Source: Trichaptum fuscoviolaceum (taxonomy: Eukaryota > Basidiomycota > Agaricomycetes > Hymenochaetales > Trichaptaceae). Taken from it: DNA of 64,000 nt. The first letter of the stretch is position 1; every line of letters begins with the position of its first letter. Below are positions 1-12,636 of this stretch, piece by piece. The DNA is taken from contig CAJSYZ010000008.1 of the NCBI GenBank assembly GCA_910574455.1, positions 1,292,707 through 1,356,706 on the forward strand, written 5' to 3'. The position numbers and the translations under genes are program-made. The notes beneath the pieces were generated by a model. It did no database searches and had not been told where the DNA came from. It worked only from the letters and a program-made list of their open reading frames with translations.

Positions 1-1
1 A

Positions 2-661
2 CTCTGGTCTTCTATCGAGCGCTTCTTCCCCGACCGCCGATCTCTCAGGATCATTGCTGAGCCGGGACGTTTTTATGTATCGAAGGCATTCAATTTGGCG
101 ACGAACGTCATTGCCCGCCGTGCTCCGCTTCCCGACAATACAAATGTTGAGGAAGACAAGACAGAGGATTGTAACAATCCTTCAGTGATGTGTGGGTGCC
201 GTTTTTTACCCGATAAATTGAGTAGCTGAACTAACTGGTTTTGGCTTCACAATCCAGACTATATCAATGATGGAGTGTACGGATCTTTCAACTGTCTCAT
301 GTTCGACCACCAAGTAGTCCATCCGTATGTGCTTTGTATGGGCGGTTCTTTCCACGTTCCATCTACCGAAGCTCAGAGCCCGAGCAGCGTCTGGGGGCCG
401 ACCTGCGATTCGATTGACTGTGTCTGCCCAGTTACGCAGCTGCCAAGAAACCTTTCAGTGGGCGATTGGCTTGCATTCGAGAACATGGGAGCGTACACGA
501 TCTGCGCCGCTAGCCAGTTCAACGGCTTTGAAGTCAGTAACGTGATCTACACCTCCGGCGAAGGCGCGGGTTCCGCCGGGGTCAGACGCGCTCTTACGGC
601 TTATTCGAAGGAGCAGCACGCGCACGAGGACGGAGAGGGATTGGAGATGGAAGAAGTGTGA
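2..661 (+). CDS. Ornithine decarboxylase, 3' end (partial)
   Basis: This is the C-terminal part of a PLP-dependent ornithine decarboxylase, which makes putrescine, the first step of polyamine synthesis. Two exons are visible, 2-191 and 258-661, separated by a 66-bp GT-AG intron; the join recreates a tyrosine in the family block before NDGVYGSFNC. The first exon carries EPGRFYV, which contacts the PLP phosphate in the fold-III decarboxylase family. The second carries WGPTCDSIDC, whose Cys-Asp pair contributes to the neighbouring subunit's active site, followed by GDWL and FENMGAYT blocks. The 5' part of the gene, including the PLP lysine, lies outside the window. The stop is at 659-661 after an acidic tail. 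The family assignment is very secure. Confidence 0.95.
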
Positions 662-2386
662 ACGGGCTCTGGACTTGTGATTGAATGCGTTGGGTATTGA
701 ACAATTGGACCGATAACATCGTGCAAACCCTATGACCTTGGAGTCCAGATACGTTTGTGAACATAGTGCTTATAATTGCGTCGGCTGCATCGCACCGCCG
801 ATCCTACCAGTTTTGCGGAGTTGCTTCATGAGTCTAAATGTCCACGCGCACACACCCAAGCAAAGGAATAGAACGAGAAAGATCGAAATCTCAGATTGAA
901 ATACGAAACGTAACGAAAAGTAACTCCGAGGCCGGCCGGTCCATCGGCAAGTGTTCATTGTGGAAGTTGAGTCGTCTTTCCCATTATCCGAACCAGATCC
1001 CCTTAGTGAATGTTTTTCAGCGACTATTCAAAGCCTGAAATACAAATCATACGAGTAAGATGTATGTGCAAAGGGAAGCATCTGGAGCTTGGGTGTATCT
1101 AATAATTGCGATATCGATGGTACTAATTGTGCAAATTTTACCCTGCCTAGGGGCTCGATGCGGATGAGATAGTCGAGATAGTCTTTAAGCACTTTCGAGA
1201 TTCTGTCCTCCAATCAACAAACTGTAAGCTATGCAAGGTCCGCAATGGGAGAAATGATTTGAAGATATTCACCGTCGGAAGTAAGTTCTTGCTCTTGCCA
1301 TCGAGCTTGCGAAATGAATTGCATGGAATGATAAGCATCACACTATTCGAGGGAAACAATTGCCTTACAGGAAGATCTATTCATGATCAGCGGAAGAATT
1401 GGGACGCTCCAAGTCGAAGACCAAGGGACGAGAAGACCAAGGTGTTATCTTTCCGGGCTCGGCGACTGCCGCGGATGAAGTTGGCCGAGATGAGTGCCTC
1501 CGGAGTGGGTCGATGGTCGATCAGAAAGGGGCCTACTTTGCAAAACAGACGCCCGGGTTTTGCATTCCAGCTTTTTCGTGATCACGCAGAGTGTGATGCC
1601 GTGCCCCAGATCAGATTCTTTGAGAAATCCGAGGATTATTCCCGTAAGCGCAGGACCGGCCATGGATGCGCTGACGAGGCTTTAGAAAGGCGAAAAAAAT
1701 CACTCGGTACTTGTGCTTCGATCGCTAACCACTGGTTTGGCTCTGTGCCAGTAATACGCTGGTGCAGAGGCGGAGCACTGGAGCACCAGTCGGGACCAAA
1801 TCCTTCTAACCCCTGCGGACTCGAACGCGTGCCTTGCTGGCGAGAGCAAACAATGTCGAACACGTTTCATGCAACGAGCGGCTGAATATGTGGAGGAGTC
1901 AGAAGCGGGCGGGCGCGGTATATGAGGAGGATGAGATATGGATTCATATGTCTGAAACGTGTCCGGTCGGCGGGATGAACGGAATATAAAAAGGGGGCTA
2001 GGGTCACGTCACGGCCTATATTGGAGGTCTTCCCACGTGGGTGAGAAGATGGATCTCGCAGATCAATTCGGACAGCGTGACGTGCAAACCTTAATCATTA
2101 ATCTGCTAGTGACCTCCGCCGGTGGGCGGGCCGAGACTTCGGTGCCTTGGCTCGTGCCAGTGGAAGACCGATCTCATTCTCCAGATCCCCCCATCCTCTG
2201 TGGCGATGAGTCCGTTCAATATATTTCTATATTGTTTGTTTTCCGCTCCTTTTTCTGACATCTTTTATCTATACTCCTTCTAATCACTCGCACTCCCCGA
2301 CACATTTATTTCTAGCCACACGCGCTAATCTTCTCCCTTTCCCCCTGCTCGCCGCTGCCTCCTCCTTCTCCTTCCTCCCCCCCTTC
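662..2386. other. Intergenic region, no supported gene
   Basis: This 1.7-kb stretch separates the decarboxylase from the APSES-type gene. The longest open frame (1259-1885, plus) is rich in Arg and Lys, resembles no family I know and lacks convincing intron or codon-usage support. A pyrimidine-rich tract at about 2330-2385 lies immediately before the next gene and is typical of a fungal core promoter or 5' leader. Confidence 0.6.
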
Positions 2387-5353
2387 ATGGACTCGTCCGG
2401 CCTCCTGCAGGTTTGGCCCAGTCATTTGCCCCACTTCTCTCCAATCCTCACTTATCCGCCTGCAATGCTCCAGGACTCCGCACCACCCGCAGGAAGGTTC
2501 CGTCCGTATGCCAGCACAAAACACAGAGTTACTCGAGGCCGCTACATAACCAGCAATGACCCGAGAGGTTACATGTCAGTCTACTGTCCCTATCTGACTG
2601 ATTGCGTTCCTGGCGGAGCGCGCATCATTCGGCGCGTCTGACGTCTAATTTTTAGTCCGGTTTACGAATATCCTCTCAATGGCCAGTGGATTATGATGGA
2701 CATTGACGATGGTTACATCCTCTGGACTGGTATATGGAAAGGTAAATCATATGAATCCGTTGTCGTCCTCGTGAATAATCAGCTTACGACTTCCGGATTC
2801 CATAGCTCTCGGTAATGCAAAAGGTTGCAATATTCGCTTGTCTGCAACCATATGCGTCTCCATTAAGTAAATATTCGTCATTTAGCCGACATTGTGAAGA
2901 TGCTCGAGTCACAGCCAGAGCTAGCCCCGCAACTGCGACGCGTGCGCGGGGGATACCTCAAGATTCAGGGAACGTGGATGCCGTATGAGGTCCGTTATCC
3001 AGTCGTGTTCATTCACGAGTTCTACACACTCACTTTCTGACTTCTAGGTTGCTTTGCGACTGGCCAGACGGTGAGTTTACTGCACCTCAAGGCACTCTGA
3101 ATAATCTCATCGAACAGCATGTATCCGCTAATTTAGAGTAGCGTGGCCGATTCGTGAAGACCTCATTCCACTCTTTGGGTCAGTAGGTCACTTCCTATAC
3201 TTTTGGCCGTGCACATTGAAAGCTGAACTGTATTACTGTCGAAAGTCCGACTTTTCCATCAACTTGTTTGACTCCGGAGCAGCCAGGTTATGGCCAGATC
3301 TTAGGCACTCAGCACGGGAGGCGGCGTGGACGGCGCACCGCTGTAGCTCTGCCATTGCCGGCAACTCTACCTCCGCCGCAGACCTCGGAGTTTGAGCCTA
3401 GCCCTGCTTTGGGAAGCGCAGGTCAGCAGACTCAGCAAAGAGTGATACATAGATCAGCTACGCTTGCCAGATTTACTGGAGCGGCACAGGAGAACCAGGC
3501 TTCTCAGTCATCTTCTCCCTCTCAGATTGCAGGCCCTTCGGGAATTTCCCGTGGTGAAGAGCAACATGACTTCGATCGCAATGTCCGTGATGGATCGAGA
3601 AACGTACGGTATCCTTACCCTCCTGTTTCTTATGATACGCGGCCCTCTGGACTTGTGGAACCTCAAGGCCTCAGCGTCTATGCGCTTGGACATGGACAAG
3701 TTATGCCACAAATGCCGCCGCCTCCCGCCCCTTCTTCATATAACCGGTCGGGCCCTTCTACGGGCCAAGCCCCTCACTCAAATACCCCAGTACCTGGGCC
3801 CATCCGTGAACACCGTAGACAATCGTCCGGACAGGGGCTTGGACCGAGATTCTCGCCATATGGCTCTCCCGGAGCTGAACGGCGTCGATCATCGTCTTCG
3901 GCAGCGTTGCACATGCCTGGGGCATCTCCAATGGACCTCCCCCCTCTGTCGATACCGCCCTCGCGTGCACGCTCTGCATCTGGCTTTGGGTCGGCTCTCT
4001 TTCGCCAGCGACTGGCCGAACCGGACATCGCGGGGCTGACGAGTGTTTCCAATTCGGGGGGCGCGTCTACGTCCGTATCAACGACATCGCTTGGCGAAGA
4101 TATAGTGTTGCCAGCGATCCATGGCTATGACAATGCTTCGGTGTCGCCGAGCGCATCTCGCGAACGGTCTGGTAGTCTGCGGTCGACAGGCAGCGGAAGT
4201 GGATACTCATTGCCACCGATCTCGGCCCTCGACGAACCACCCCCGTCGCAATCGAGCGACGCCTCGCCTGGTCGACTGAATTCTGCCGTCGTGCTTAAGA
4301 GGCTGACGCTCGACGACGAGATACTCGGTCGCGCGCGGCAAAGGAATTTTACAGATATTCTGGAAGAGGAGGTTGCCCATGGCAACGATAGGGAGGCACA
4401 TGTTCCGCCGACCCATGAGCAGCTGTGGACAAGGCGTAGGTCGTTGTCCGCACCCCCTTTGAATCCGTGCGTGGACATCCCTCATCTTTGAAGGCGTTCG
4501 ACAGCCGGCTCTGACTGTATATTCTGATCCTCTTCGCTTTTTTTTTCTTTTTTACAGGGATATTTTTCCAAAGCCTCGCACGGCGTGGTCAGCAGCACCT
4601 AACATCAAGCTTAACATCCCCTCAAGCGGCGTGCAGCTAGATACACGTCCACGCTCAAGTTCGTCCACTTACAATCGCTCTCCGTTGTCTTACGGCGAGG
4701 GTGGGGGAGTTGCAGCAGATGGATCAGCATTGGCAGGTGGTAGACGCGGATTTCACCAATATTCCCCTACCGATGATCGGTCGACTCGCAACTACGATGG
4801 ACCACGAGGCTTCACATCGATGGGACGAAACCTTCTTTCCCCCAATGACGGAGGAAGGCAAGACGCTGTCCAACCCTCGCCTTCTCGCATCACATCAAAT
4901 GATGGCATTCAAGAAGCCAACTTTGCTTTCTCGTATTCCCCGAAACAGATGCAAGGTGGTGACGCCGAAACGAGCACCTCGAAGAGTAGCAGCAGTACTG
5001 AGAAGGGTAACGGAGGCTTAACACCTCGCCAACCCGCTAACTATCTACCATCCGATACCCCCAGGTCAGGATCGAGCCCTCGCACTGCTACTCCCTCTGG
5101 TGCACTCGCTAGACCTCTCAGTTCATCGAGAACGAACTCTCGTGTGCCGCCGCTTACTGGATCATCGCTTCATACGAGCGCTGACCTGGTCTCGTATCGA
5201 TTCGGCGGAGAAGGTCAGACAGCCCTGTACAGCCGGTCCCCAAGCCCATTCAATCGTCAGAAAGAGCCTGACCATGTACCCATGGACATGGAAGTCGATC
5301 GTACCTCGTACTTCCATTCTTCTGGCCGAGATAGAGGGACTCCGTCCAGGTGA
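2387..5353 (+). CDS. APSES/KilA-N-type DNA-binding transcription factor
   Basis: Predicted nuclear transcription regulator with one N-terminal APSES-type (KilA-N related) DNA-binding domain. Eight exons: 2387-2574, 2656-2741, 2806-2823, 2886-2989, 3048-3070, 3137-3178, 3246-4466 and 4558-5353. The first six encode the domain, including the blocks VYEYPLNGQWIMMD, GYILWTGIWKALGNAKADIV, GGYLKIQGTWMPYEVAL and VAWPIREDLIPLFG, which match the fungal APSES core. The remaining roughly 660 residues are low-complexity, Ser/Pro-rich and presumably disordered, with no second domain or ankyrin repeats seen. This argues against the Swi6/Mbp1 class and for the single-domain (Xbp1-like or developmental) class. 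The start could be 2387 (825 aa) or 2465 (799 aa); both are in frame. The 18-nt third exon is easy for gene finders to miss. Confidence 0.85.
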
Positions 5354-8100
5354 TTCCCCAGGTGGCTACGACTACAATCGAAAATGGGTGGGGTGGAACA
5401 GCCGGTGCCTCTCCTTTGGTCTCATGCTTCAGTTCAGCCTTTCCTTTTTCTCTTATCTTCGGCACCTTCCCATCTACGTACTTCGGTCCGTTCCTCGAGC
5501 TCCAAGCTCCCGTAGGAACTATGCAGCCTCCGCGTAAACTGGCAAGCCTCGTTATCACCCATCGAAATGTTGTTCCGGCAGTGGCTCCGCACCCATCCTT
5601 GTTCGGCGAGCACACAAAGCCAAGAGGGGCAAGTCTTTGTGTGCACCCCATTCGTAGAACACCGACCTCGTTCAAACCGCTTATTCATAAGTCCTCGGGT
5701 TATTCCATGGTCCCAAATCTTACACTCGTTTCCTGCTATCGGACAAGATGATCTTAGATTTTCTACATCGGTACTTCAACTGTAATGCGCATTTCCAGCT
5801 CTCACACATTTCACTCGTCATGTTCGTCCTCGTCGCAAAAGTCTATACGTTATTTCATAGTATATGTAGCTTTGTCTCTCCTTCGGCCCGCGCTATCCGC
5901 CTACCTCAAGCGCTATGTAGTATATCTCTAGTAGCATTGGACAGTCTTTCATCACTATCTTTGACTAGTATTACCCACTTCCACATCTGTCTAACTAATT
6001 GGTCACCTGCATATTGACTTAAATTCAAGCTTACATATACTACTCATTTGACGCCCGAGTACTTGTACGTACCTGCTCCTACGCATGCTTGCTTCCATCG
6101 CTTGCTCACGCTTCTTTTGTTCCCGACTTCTTGGTGTTCCAACTTTGGCGAGACTTTCTGGCCACTAATCGAACTCTGTAGATTTATCTCGTTCCTGTGC
6201 ATACAGTTCTGACACAAGTAATCTGGACCCCCTTGCTCTCACAGTGAAAATACTCATGTGCGTCTTTACTTGGCTCTTGCTGTCGAGTGTCTGATAATTC
6301 ATCCTACTTGGCCGATACTTCCGCACGCTCATTTTAAGCCGTCGACCTACTTCGTGCCACGTTTAAGCCGGTAAGGCATAGGTCATAGTATTGGGGAATT
6401 GTACCTCACCGCCAATCTCTTGTCAGCGAATAGACGCTTCTTTGAATTCTCGGGCCATGTGTGAGGGTGATTAGCACCGATACCTGTGTGCTGATTGATA
6501 GACTAAACCGTCGGGAAGTGGGGAGAGACAGATTAGGATCGACGTGCTTGAGAAAATGAAGCTGGAAAAGAGCAATACTTGGAAGAAGGCATCATCCTCA
6601 GGTACGACAGCTGCGATCAACGGACTTTAGCAGCGCCAGCATGCACTGGAAGAGGAAGCTGATTTTCTCATCGCTCTCGACACCCGTCGAAGGAGGATTT
6701 CCTGCTATTGTCTTCCGAGCTGGAAGTAATGCAGACGGTGGGATAGAGCAAGCAGAAGCAACAGGGTCGTAACCCGAGCGCAGACACAAAACACCGAGAA
6801 AGGAAGTCGCACCTTCTTGATCCGGGTAGTGCCTGCCACAGGGAATTTGCTTCCGGAAATAAAATTATAACCTTGTGTAAATGTCTTGGAAGCCGACGGA
6901 CAGGGTTATGTCATTGCTTAAAGTTTAAAATACTCGTCACGCTGTCACAGATGCCGGAAATGCGGAGAAAGTCAAGCGCACCCTTGCCGACACCGCCGGT
7001 TCCGCCGACGCAGGTTCCGGGAGCTGGCACGACGCACTGGCGATGCACTAACCGCCAACGCTTGCGTTCCGGCAGTGCACTTCACAGCAGAAAGTAGAAG
7101 GTAGGATGGCGGGTGCTGATGGTTAGGTTGAAGCATAGGCTAATCAAGCGGGAATAGTATCACACACCGGGGTTATCTCCCAACCTGAACTTGAACTTGA
7201 AGGGTCGATTTCAGCCCGAATTTTCTTGGTCGAATGGAAGTCGTTGGCGCACTCCGTTCTTTGGGCCAGCGAGATTTTGGGCAGAGGGCGATACCTCGCA
7301 TGTTTCAGCATGAATTCTAGAGATATCCGTGCAGAGAACTTCTGATCGACATTCGCACCAGATTGGAAGATTGCATTCAGTCGAGAATCCGCATTGGTGG
7401 GTACAATCACATACCGGAAAAGTCATCCAAATCCATACAGACGATGTCGAGCGCGTATGCAGAAAATAAGCAACGTAGGGAAGTGGTTTCAGGGTGTAAG
7501 GATGATGATATCCTTTGCCTTTCAGAGACGTCAGACAGGAGTAAGTTACGCGAACTCATTAGTCCTCGATCAATGAGCAATATCGTCAAATGATGTATTG
7601 ACATTCTCGGAAGATAAACACCGAGGCTCGACATCAAATGCGGAGGAAGCGAAATTCAGGAGACATGTTGCCCTAGCTTAGATGTATATAGCTGAGCATA
7701 TGGTTATTTTTTCGAGTTTCAACCGAGTGTCGATGATGAAGAGCAATGCAGAATGCAAATCAAATGTCCTGATTTTCTTACAGCAACATATCGCACAAAG
7801 CCGAAAATGACCAGTGCCAGTGAACAGCCACAATCCGTCCTCGGCCAATGAGCTTATTGACGGTTCTCCCACCTGTCCTCCTACCTCATACAGTTGCCAA
7901 ATACCTATCTTTGCTTCGCGCAAGCTTCTTGACCTGGCGCCAGGATACGTTCAATACTAGAAAGTCGCTGGTTTCGCGGTGCGGACGGGCACACGGCTCA
8001 CGTTAGAGATCAGGGAGACGAGCCGACCGATTCGATTTCGTTGGTACCTCTCCAGTCAAGAACTGCACGTAGGAGCCAGGTCGAGACTATACCAGGAGTC
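5354..8100. other. Intergenic region, no supported gene
   Basis: This 2.7-kb gap follows the APSES-type gene (probably including its 3' UTR to about 5800) and precedes the phosphate transporter. Short open frames on both strands, such as 7144-7410 minus and 7363-7593 plus, have no recognisable content and no consistent splice pattern. I see no long repeat or transposon terminus in it. Confidence 0.5.
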
Positions 8101-11100
8101 ATGAAGTTCAGGTAGAATCGTGATGCTTGTGGTATTTCGCGTGGGGTCGGGGTGTAATTGATTTCTATCTGCAGTAACTCCTTGAAGTTTAATGCGGTTG
8201 CAGACTGGTGGGACGAATACATTTCGTGAGTTGTCTAAAGTCAAATGAGCCATGATAATGTCGACCAACCTTTGTCGGGCTGTCTAAAGCTACTCCGCTC
8301 TCAAGAAACAAATATATCAACTAGAGAAACGGCAGTCAGACCTTACTCAGAGCCGAGAGCTGGATCTGGAGTCCAATGAGAGAACGTCACTCATAGGTCG
8401 AGACGGGTCTTCACATACAGACGACATCTTCAAACCTCTGTTAGACAGGGAGCTGAAGAAAATCACCGAATTCTACAAAACCCAGGAGCAGAAGCTTCTA
8501 CAAGAAGTAACCGAACTAGAATCCCTTGTGAAATTAAAAGACGAAGAGAGTTTCATTGGTGCAGACAGCCGTTACATGCATGTCGAGGATGAAGAAGAGG
8601 ACGACGATGAGGAAGATGAGGATCATAGAGGAAATACTCGTGATCAAAGTCATGGGAGGGGTTCTTCCAGTCGACGCCGACGGACCAAGTCTGAATCGAG
8701 AGTCTTTGGCCCCGCACGTACGATAATCTATCTCATGAGCGTCTACACCTTCTCATCTCAATTTTTGTACAGCGAGCATGCGGGCGGCGGCATCTGAATC
8801 ATCAGGACATCTTCGACGATACAGTGTATCTTCCAGCGAGGACAACCTTGACCTCGAAGCCAGTCTAGTATCTTTAGGTCAAATCCCAGAAAATGATGCG
8901 CTTCAAACAAGTGTACCGGATCTCCGCGGCTCGAGTACCTCACCGAAACGCGCGAAGGTCGCTCTTTCCAACATCTTCAATAAAGTGAAGCCAGGCTCTG
9001 GGAGTATATCGTCCCTACATGTGCCGGATTCCATATGGACAGCGAAAACGAACTACGCATACGACACTAGAATTCTGTTCAAGAAGCGCATCACTGCGCT
9101 CTATAACTTGTTGACGTCGCTTAAGGCGTATGTTGAACTGAATTACACTGGTTTTCGCAAAATACTCAAGAAGTGCGTAATTGATTCAAAGTACTCCTGT
9201 TTCGCTAATATATGTCTTTAGGTATGACAAGATTACCTACAGCGAGGTAAGACCACGCTCTCTTATCGCAAATCCATCTTTCAATTGGTCTTTCATGTTA
9301 GCTTCAAGACCATTACATGCACGATTTTGTTGAGGATGCTTATCCCTTCCGACAAGAGGCCAAGGATCACTTACAGGATGGTATCAATCGTCTTGTTTCA
9401 CTGTACGCTAAGTGCATCACGCGTGACGATGTGTCTGCTGCGGTGCGTCAGTTGAAGGTTCATCAACGGGAGCACATCGCCTGGGAGCGAGACACTGTAT
9501 GGCGTCAGATGATCAATCAAGAACGGCGCGGGGGCGGTGACGGCCAGACGAAGACGTTAGGCGGCCATATTGAGTCGGAAGAGACGGCACTGCTACATGT
9601 TTCGACTCCTGTTGGAAAGGTCAGACTAAAGTCGAAGTATATTTCGCTTGCTGTGGCTGTGGTAGTTTTCGCGGTGCTGTTAAACGTGGACAGCGTCTCT
9701 GCAGTGGAGGCGAGGAATTGCTTGGCCATTCTCGTCTTTAGCACTATTTTGTGGGCGACCGAAGTAAGTGATTACTCCCCTTTAATGAATTAAAGCTGAG
9801 CGGGGATTATATGAATTACATGAAGGCTATACCCCTTTTCGTCACATCAATCCTTGTTCCCTTACTCCTCGTAGTCTTCCGAGTGTTCATCTCGGCGGAA
9901 GAGAAGTCTCGACTATCAACGCAAGATGCAACGAAGTATGTGACTTCCTTTCCGCATTTCTCTTAGCACCACTGCAATATTCACGTGGAATCAGATATGT
10001 GTTCTCGCAGATGTTTTCCCCGACCATAATGCTTCTAATCGGAGGATTTACCATCTCGTCGGCGTTAAGTAAAACAAACATCGATCGCATCCTGATCACG
10101 AAAATCCTGAATTTGGCTGGGACCAAGCCTAGTGTTGTCCTTTTGTCCTTCATGGGCGTTTCATGCTTTGCCAGCATGTGGATTAGGTGGGTTAATATTT
10201 GACCTTATCGCACTAGCCCCTCAACTAATCTTAACTCGTTCCTGGCAGCAACGTTGCAGCGCCTACTTTGTGCTTCACGTTGATTAAGGTAGATAGTCTC
10301 AAACTATTCCTCGACGGCCTTATTAACGTTTGCTCAGCCGATATTACGAACTTTGCCTCCGAGGGCTTCCTTCGCTCCATGCCTGGTTGTAAGTTTCCCA
10401 ACTTCTTCTGGAAACAGCGCAACGCCTTACGACCTGTCTTTGTCGTTGATAGCTCGGGATCGCTCTAGCGGCGAACATTGGTGGTCAAAGTTCTCCAATT
10501 TCATCTCCGCAAAACTTGATAGCGCTCCAAGCAATGGAAAATCCCCTTGATTGGGCACAGTGGTTCGCAGTTGCGCTCCCTGTTTCCGGAATCTCTATTC
10601 TCCTTATCTGGCTGCTGCTTCTGGCCAGCTATCGCCCGACGCGGACCATAGACGGCGAACCACTTGTCATCAAAGAGATCCGCCCAACCCGCGAGAAATT
10701 CACACTGAAGCAATACTGGGTTGTTTTCGTGTGCATTGTGACCATTGCATTATGGTTAGTAGAGAAGGAAATCGAAGATTATGTTGGTGATATGGGTATA
10801 ATCGCAATTATCCCTATCGTCGCCTTCTTCTCGACAGGTGTCCTACGAAAGGTACGATCTTGCATCCGTAAACTTTAATGCTCATCTTGACATCATAATT
10901 TCAGGATGACTTCGAACAATTTTTATGGACCATAGTCTTCTTGGCTATGGGCGGCATTGCACTCGGAAAAGGTGTCACATCATCTGGCCTTCTGACTATC
11001 ATGGATGAGAAGATTCGAGACCTTGTCCAAGGGTTGTCATTATACACCGTAGTCTTGGTCTTGTCATTCATTGTCTTGGTATGGAACTTCTTGCTCCATA

Positions 11101-11628
11101 AGACTTATCTGAATTGACATATTCCGTACAGGTTGTATCGACCTTTATTAGCCACACAATAGCGAGCGTCCTCCTTGTTCCGATTGCAAAGGAAGTAGCG
11201 AGTAACTTTGATGGCGGAAAACACGAGCGGCTCTTGATTTTCTTGACCGGTCTTCTGTGCTCGACTGGCATGGGAATGCCTGTGTCTGGCTTCCCCAATC
11301 AAACCGCGTACGTTCTATCAAACTTTGACCCCCTTTTTTCTTCCCTGACATTCGCGTACCTTTCAAAAGAGCTACGCAAGAAGATGATATGGGACAGCTA
11401 TACTTGTCGAACATTGATTTTCTCAAGAACGGTGTCCCAGCGAGTGCCATCTCAGCATTGGTGAGATGTCCAGATATTACCATTCGATTCTCATGACTAA
11501 CGTGATGAACGTTATCAGGTTGTTGCCACAATTGGATATCTGTTGATGCTCGCCATTGGGTAAGTATTTTTTTTTTCAATCAAGTAATAAACAAAGGCTT
11601 GACTTGGGGACTTTCGTGCAGTCTTTGA
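8101..11628 (+). CDS. SPX-domain phosphate transporter, SLC13/Pho87-Pho90-Pho91 type
   Basis: Predicted low-affinity phosphate permease with an N-terminal SPX regulatory domain (senses inositol pyrophosphates in this family) and a C-terminal SLC13-type transporter. Sixteen exons: 8101-8111, 8175-8225, 8290-8717, 8773-9172, 9222-9246, 9302-9763, 9826-9935, 9995-10186, 10249-10288, 10338-10388, 10453-10851, 10905-11078, 11132-11307, 11370-11460, 11519-11559 and 11622-11628, giving 885 aa. The first exon is only 11 nt and opens an SPX start (MKFSNSLKFNAVADWWDEYI). SPX hallmarks continue with LKKQIYQLEK and FRKILKKYDKIT. The transporter half shows LILATEV-like entry, MWISNVAAPTL, PILRTLPPRASFAPC, GQSSPISSPQNL and TGMGMPVSGFPNQTA, the conserved SLC13 substrate and Na-site regions. 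An acidic insert lies between the SPX helices. Plasma membrane or vacuolar membrane cannot be decided from sequence. Confidence 0.92.
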
Positions 11629-12636
11629 GATACCCTTTCGGTTAGTGGATGTAATGATCGGATAATATTATAGATCTGTAGGCTTGAGCGGTCGGATGAT
11701 TAGACGTGGATTTACTGCATTTGTGTTTTCGCTCTCAATACATTTGAATATTCGGGAAAGTCGCAAAGCTCTTGCTCTAGCTGGAAGTGCGCGTTAGAAC
11801 GTGTCCATATGCTCTGGGCCATATATTCTCTCGGACAAGCAAGTGCCTAGTGTACGAATGTATTATATCCAAGGCACACCGGCTATGAATGTACGGACAA
11901 TTTACATCTTCAGACTTCTATGAAGAACCTACCTCTTACGGTGCAGCACCGGGGTTTTCGGATACGCTTGCACCTGGGCTAAATCAAACATAATGATCCA
12001 GGATATCACACAGGGGCTATTGAGTTCATTATCTACCAAAGCAGACAGCAAAGCATGGTCAGATACATCGTGAAGGTCATTACGCATCGTAATCGTGTCG
12101 TGACATTATTCATGACGCCGCAAGAAATACATCGGCAAGAGTGTGAAGGGGAATAGCCATGGAACGAGGCGTTCTGCGCGTACGAATTAGTAGGCCGCCC
12201 GAGCTCCGGCGGGGTAAACAAGAACGAGGCCTCAGATAAGGCGGGCATAAGGTGGGAGAGGGAAAAAATACACATAAGCATCCGATCACAAACGATCGGG
12301 GGAGAAATGGAACCCACGGAGGGAAAGGAAGGAAGCCCGACTCCCAAAGCTCAGAGGGTCGGAGGCCGAAGTTTCGTCCTTCAGAGGCGCGCGCTGGATG
12401 AGGGAAGGAACAAAAAGATGTAGAACAGAGTACAACAATGTGACAGGAACAGGCTGAGAAATTGTTAAGAGTTTCTCGAACGAAAGTGCGTGAGGAGAGA
12501 AGCGCAGCGCAGAGATGGCCCCACAGATCCAGGATCGGCAAGGAGCGAAGCACCGGACGGGGAACGGTCTCGAGTTTAGCCTTGTCTACCAATGAGCCCG
12601 CGGCCTGTTACACACATCGCCGCAGATCGTCAAAGT
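11629..12636. other. Convergent 3' intergenic region
   Basis: About 1 kb between the stop of the phosphate transporter (plus) and the stop of the SAM-domain gene (minus). It should hold both 3' untranslated regions. Minus-strand open frames at 12033-12592 are not recognisable and overlap the expected 3' UTR of the SAM-domain gene. Confidence 0.5.

Noticed and set aside
1259..1885. 208-aa open frame on the plus strand after the decarboxylase gene
   Set aside because: Arg-rich, no recognisable domain, no intron or promoter support; fits a chance open frame.
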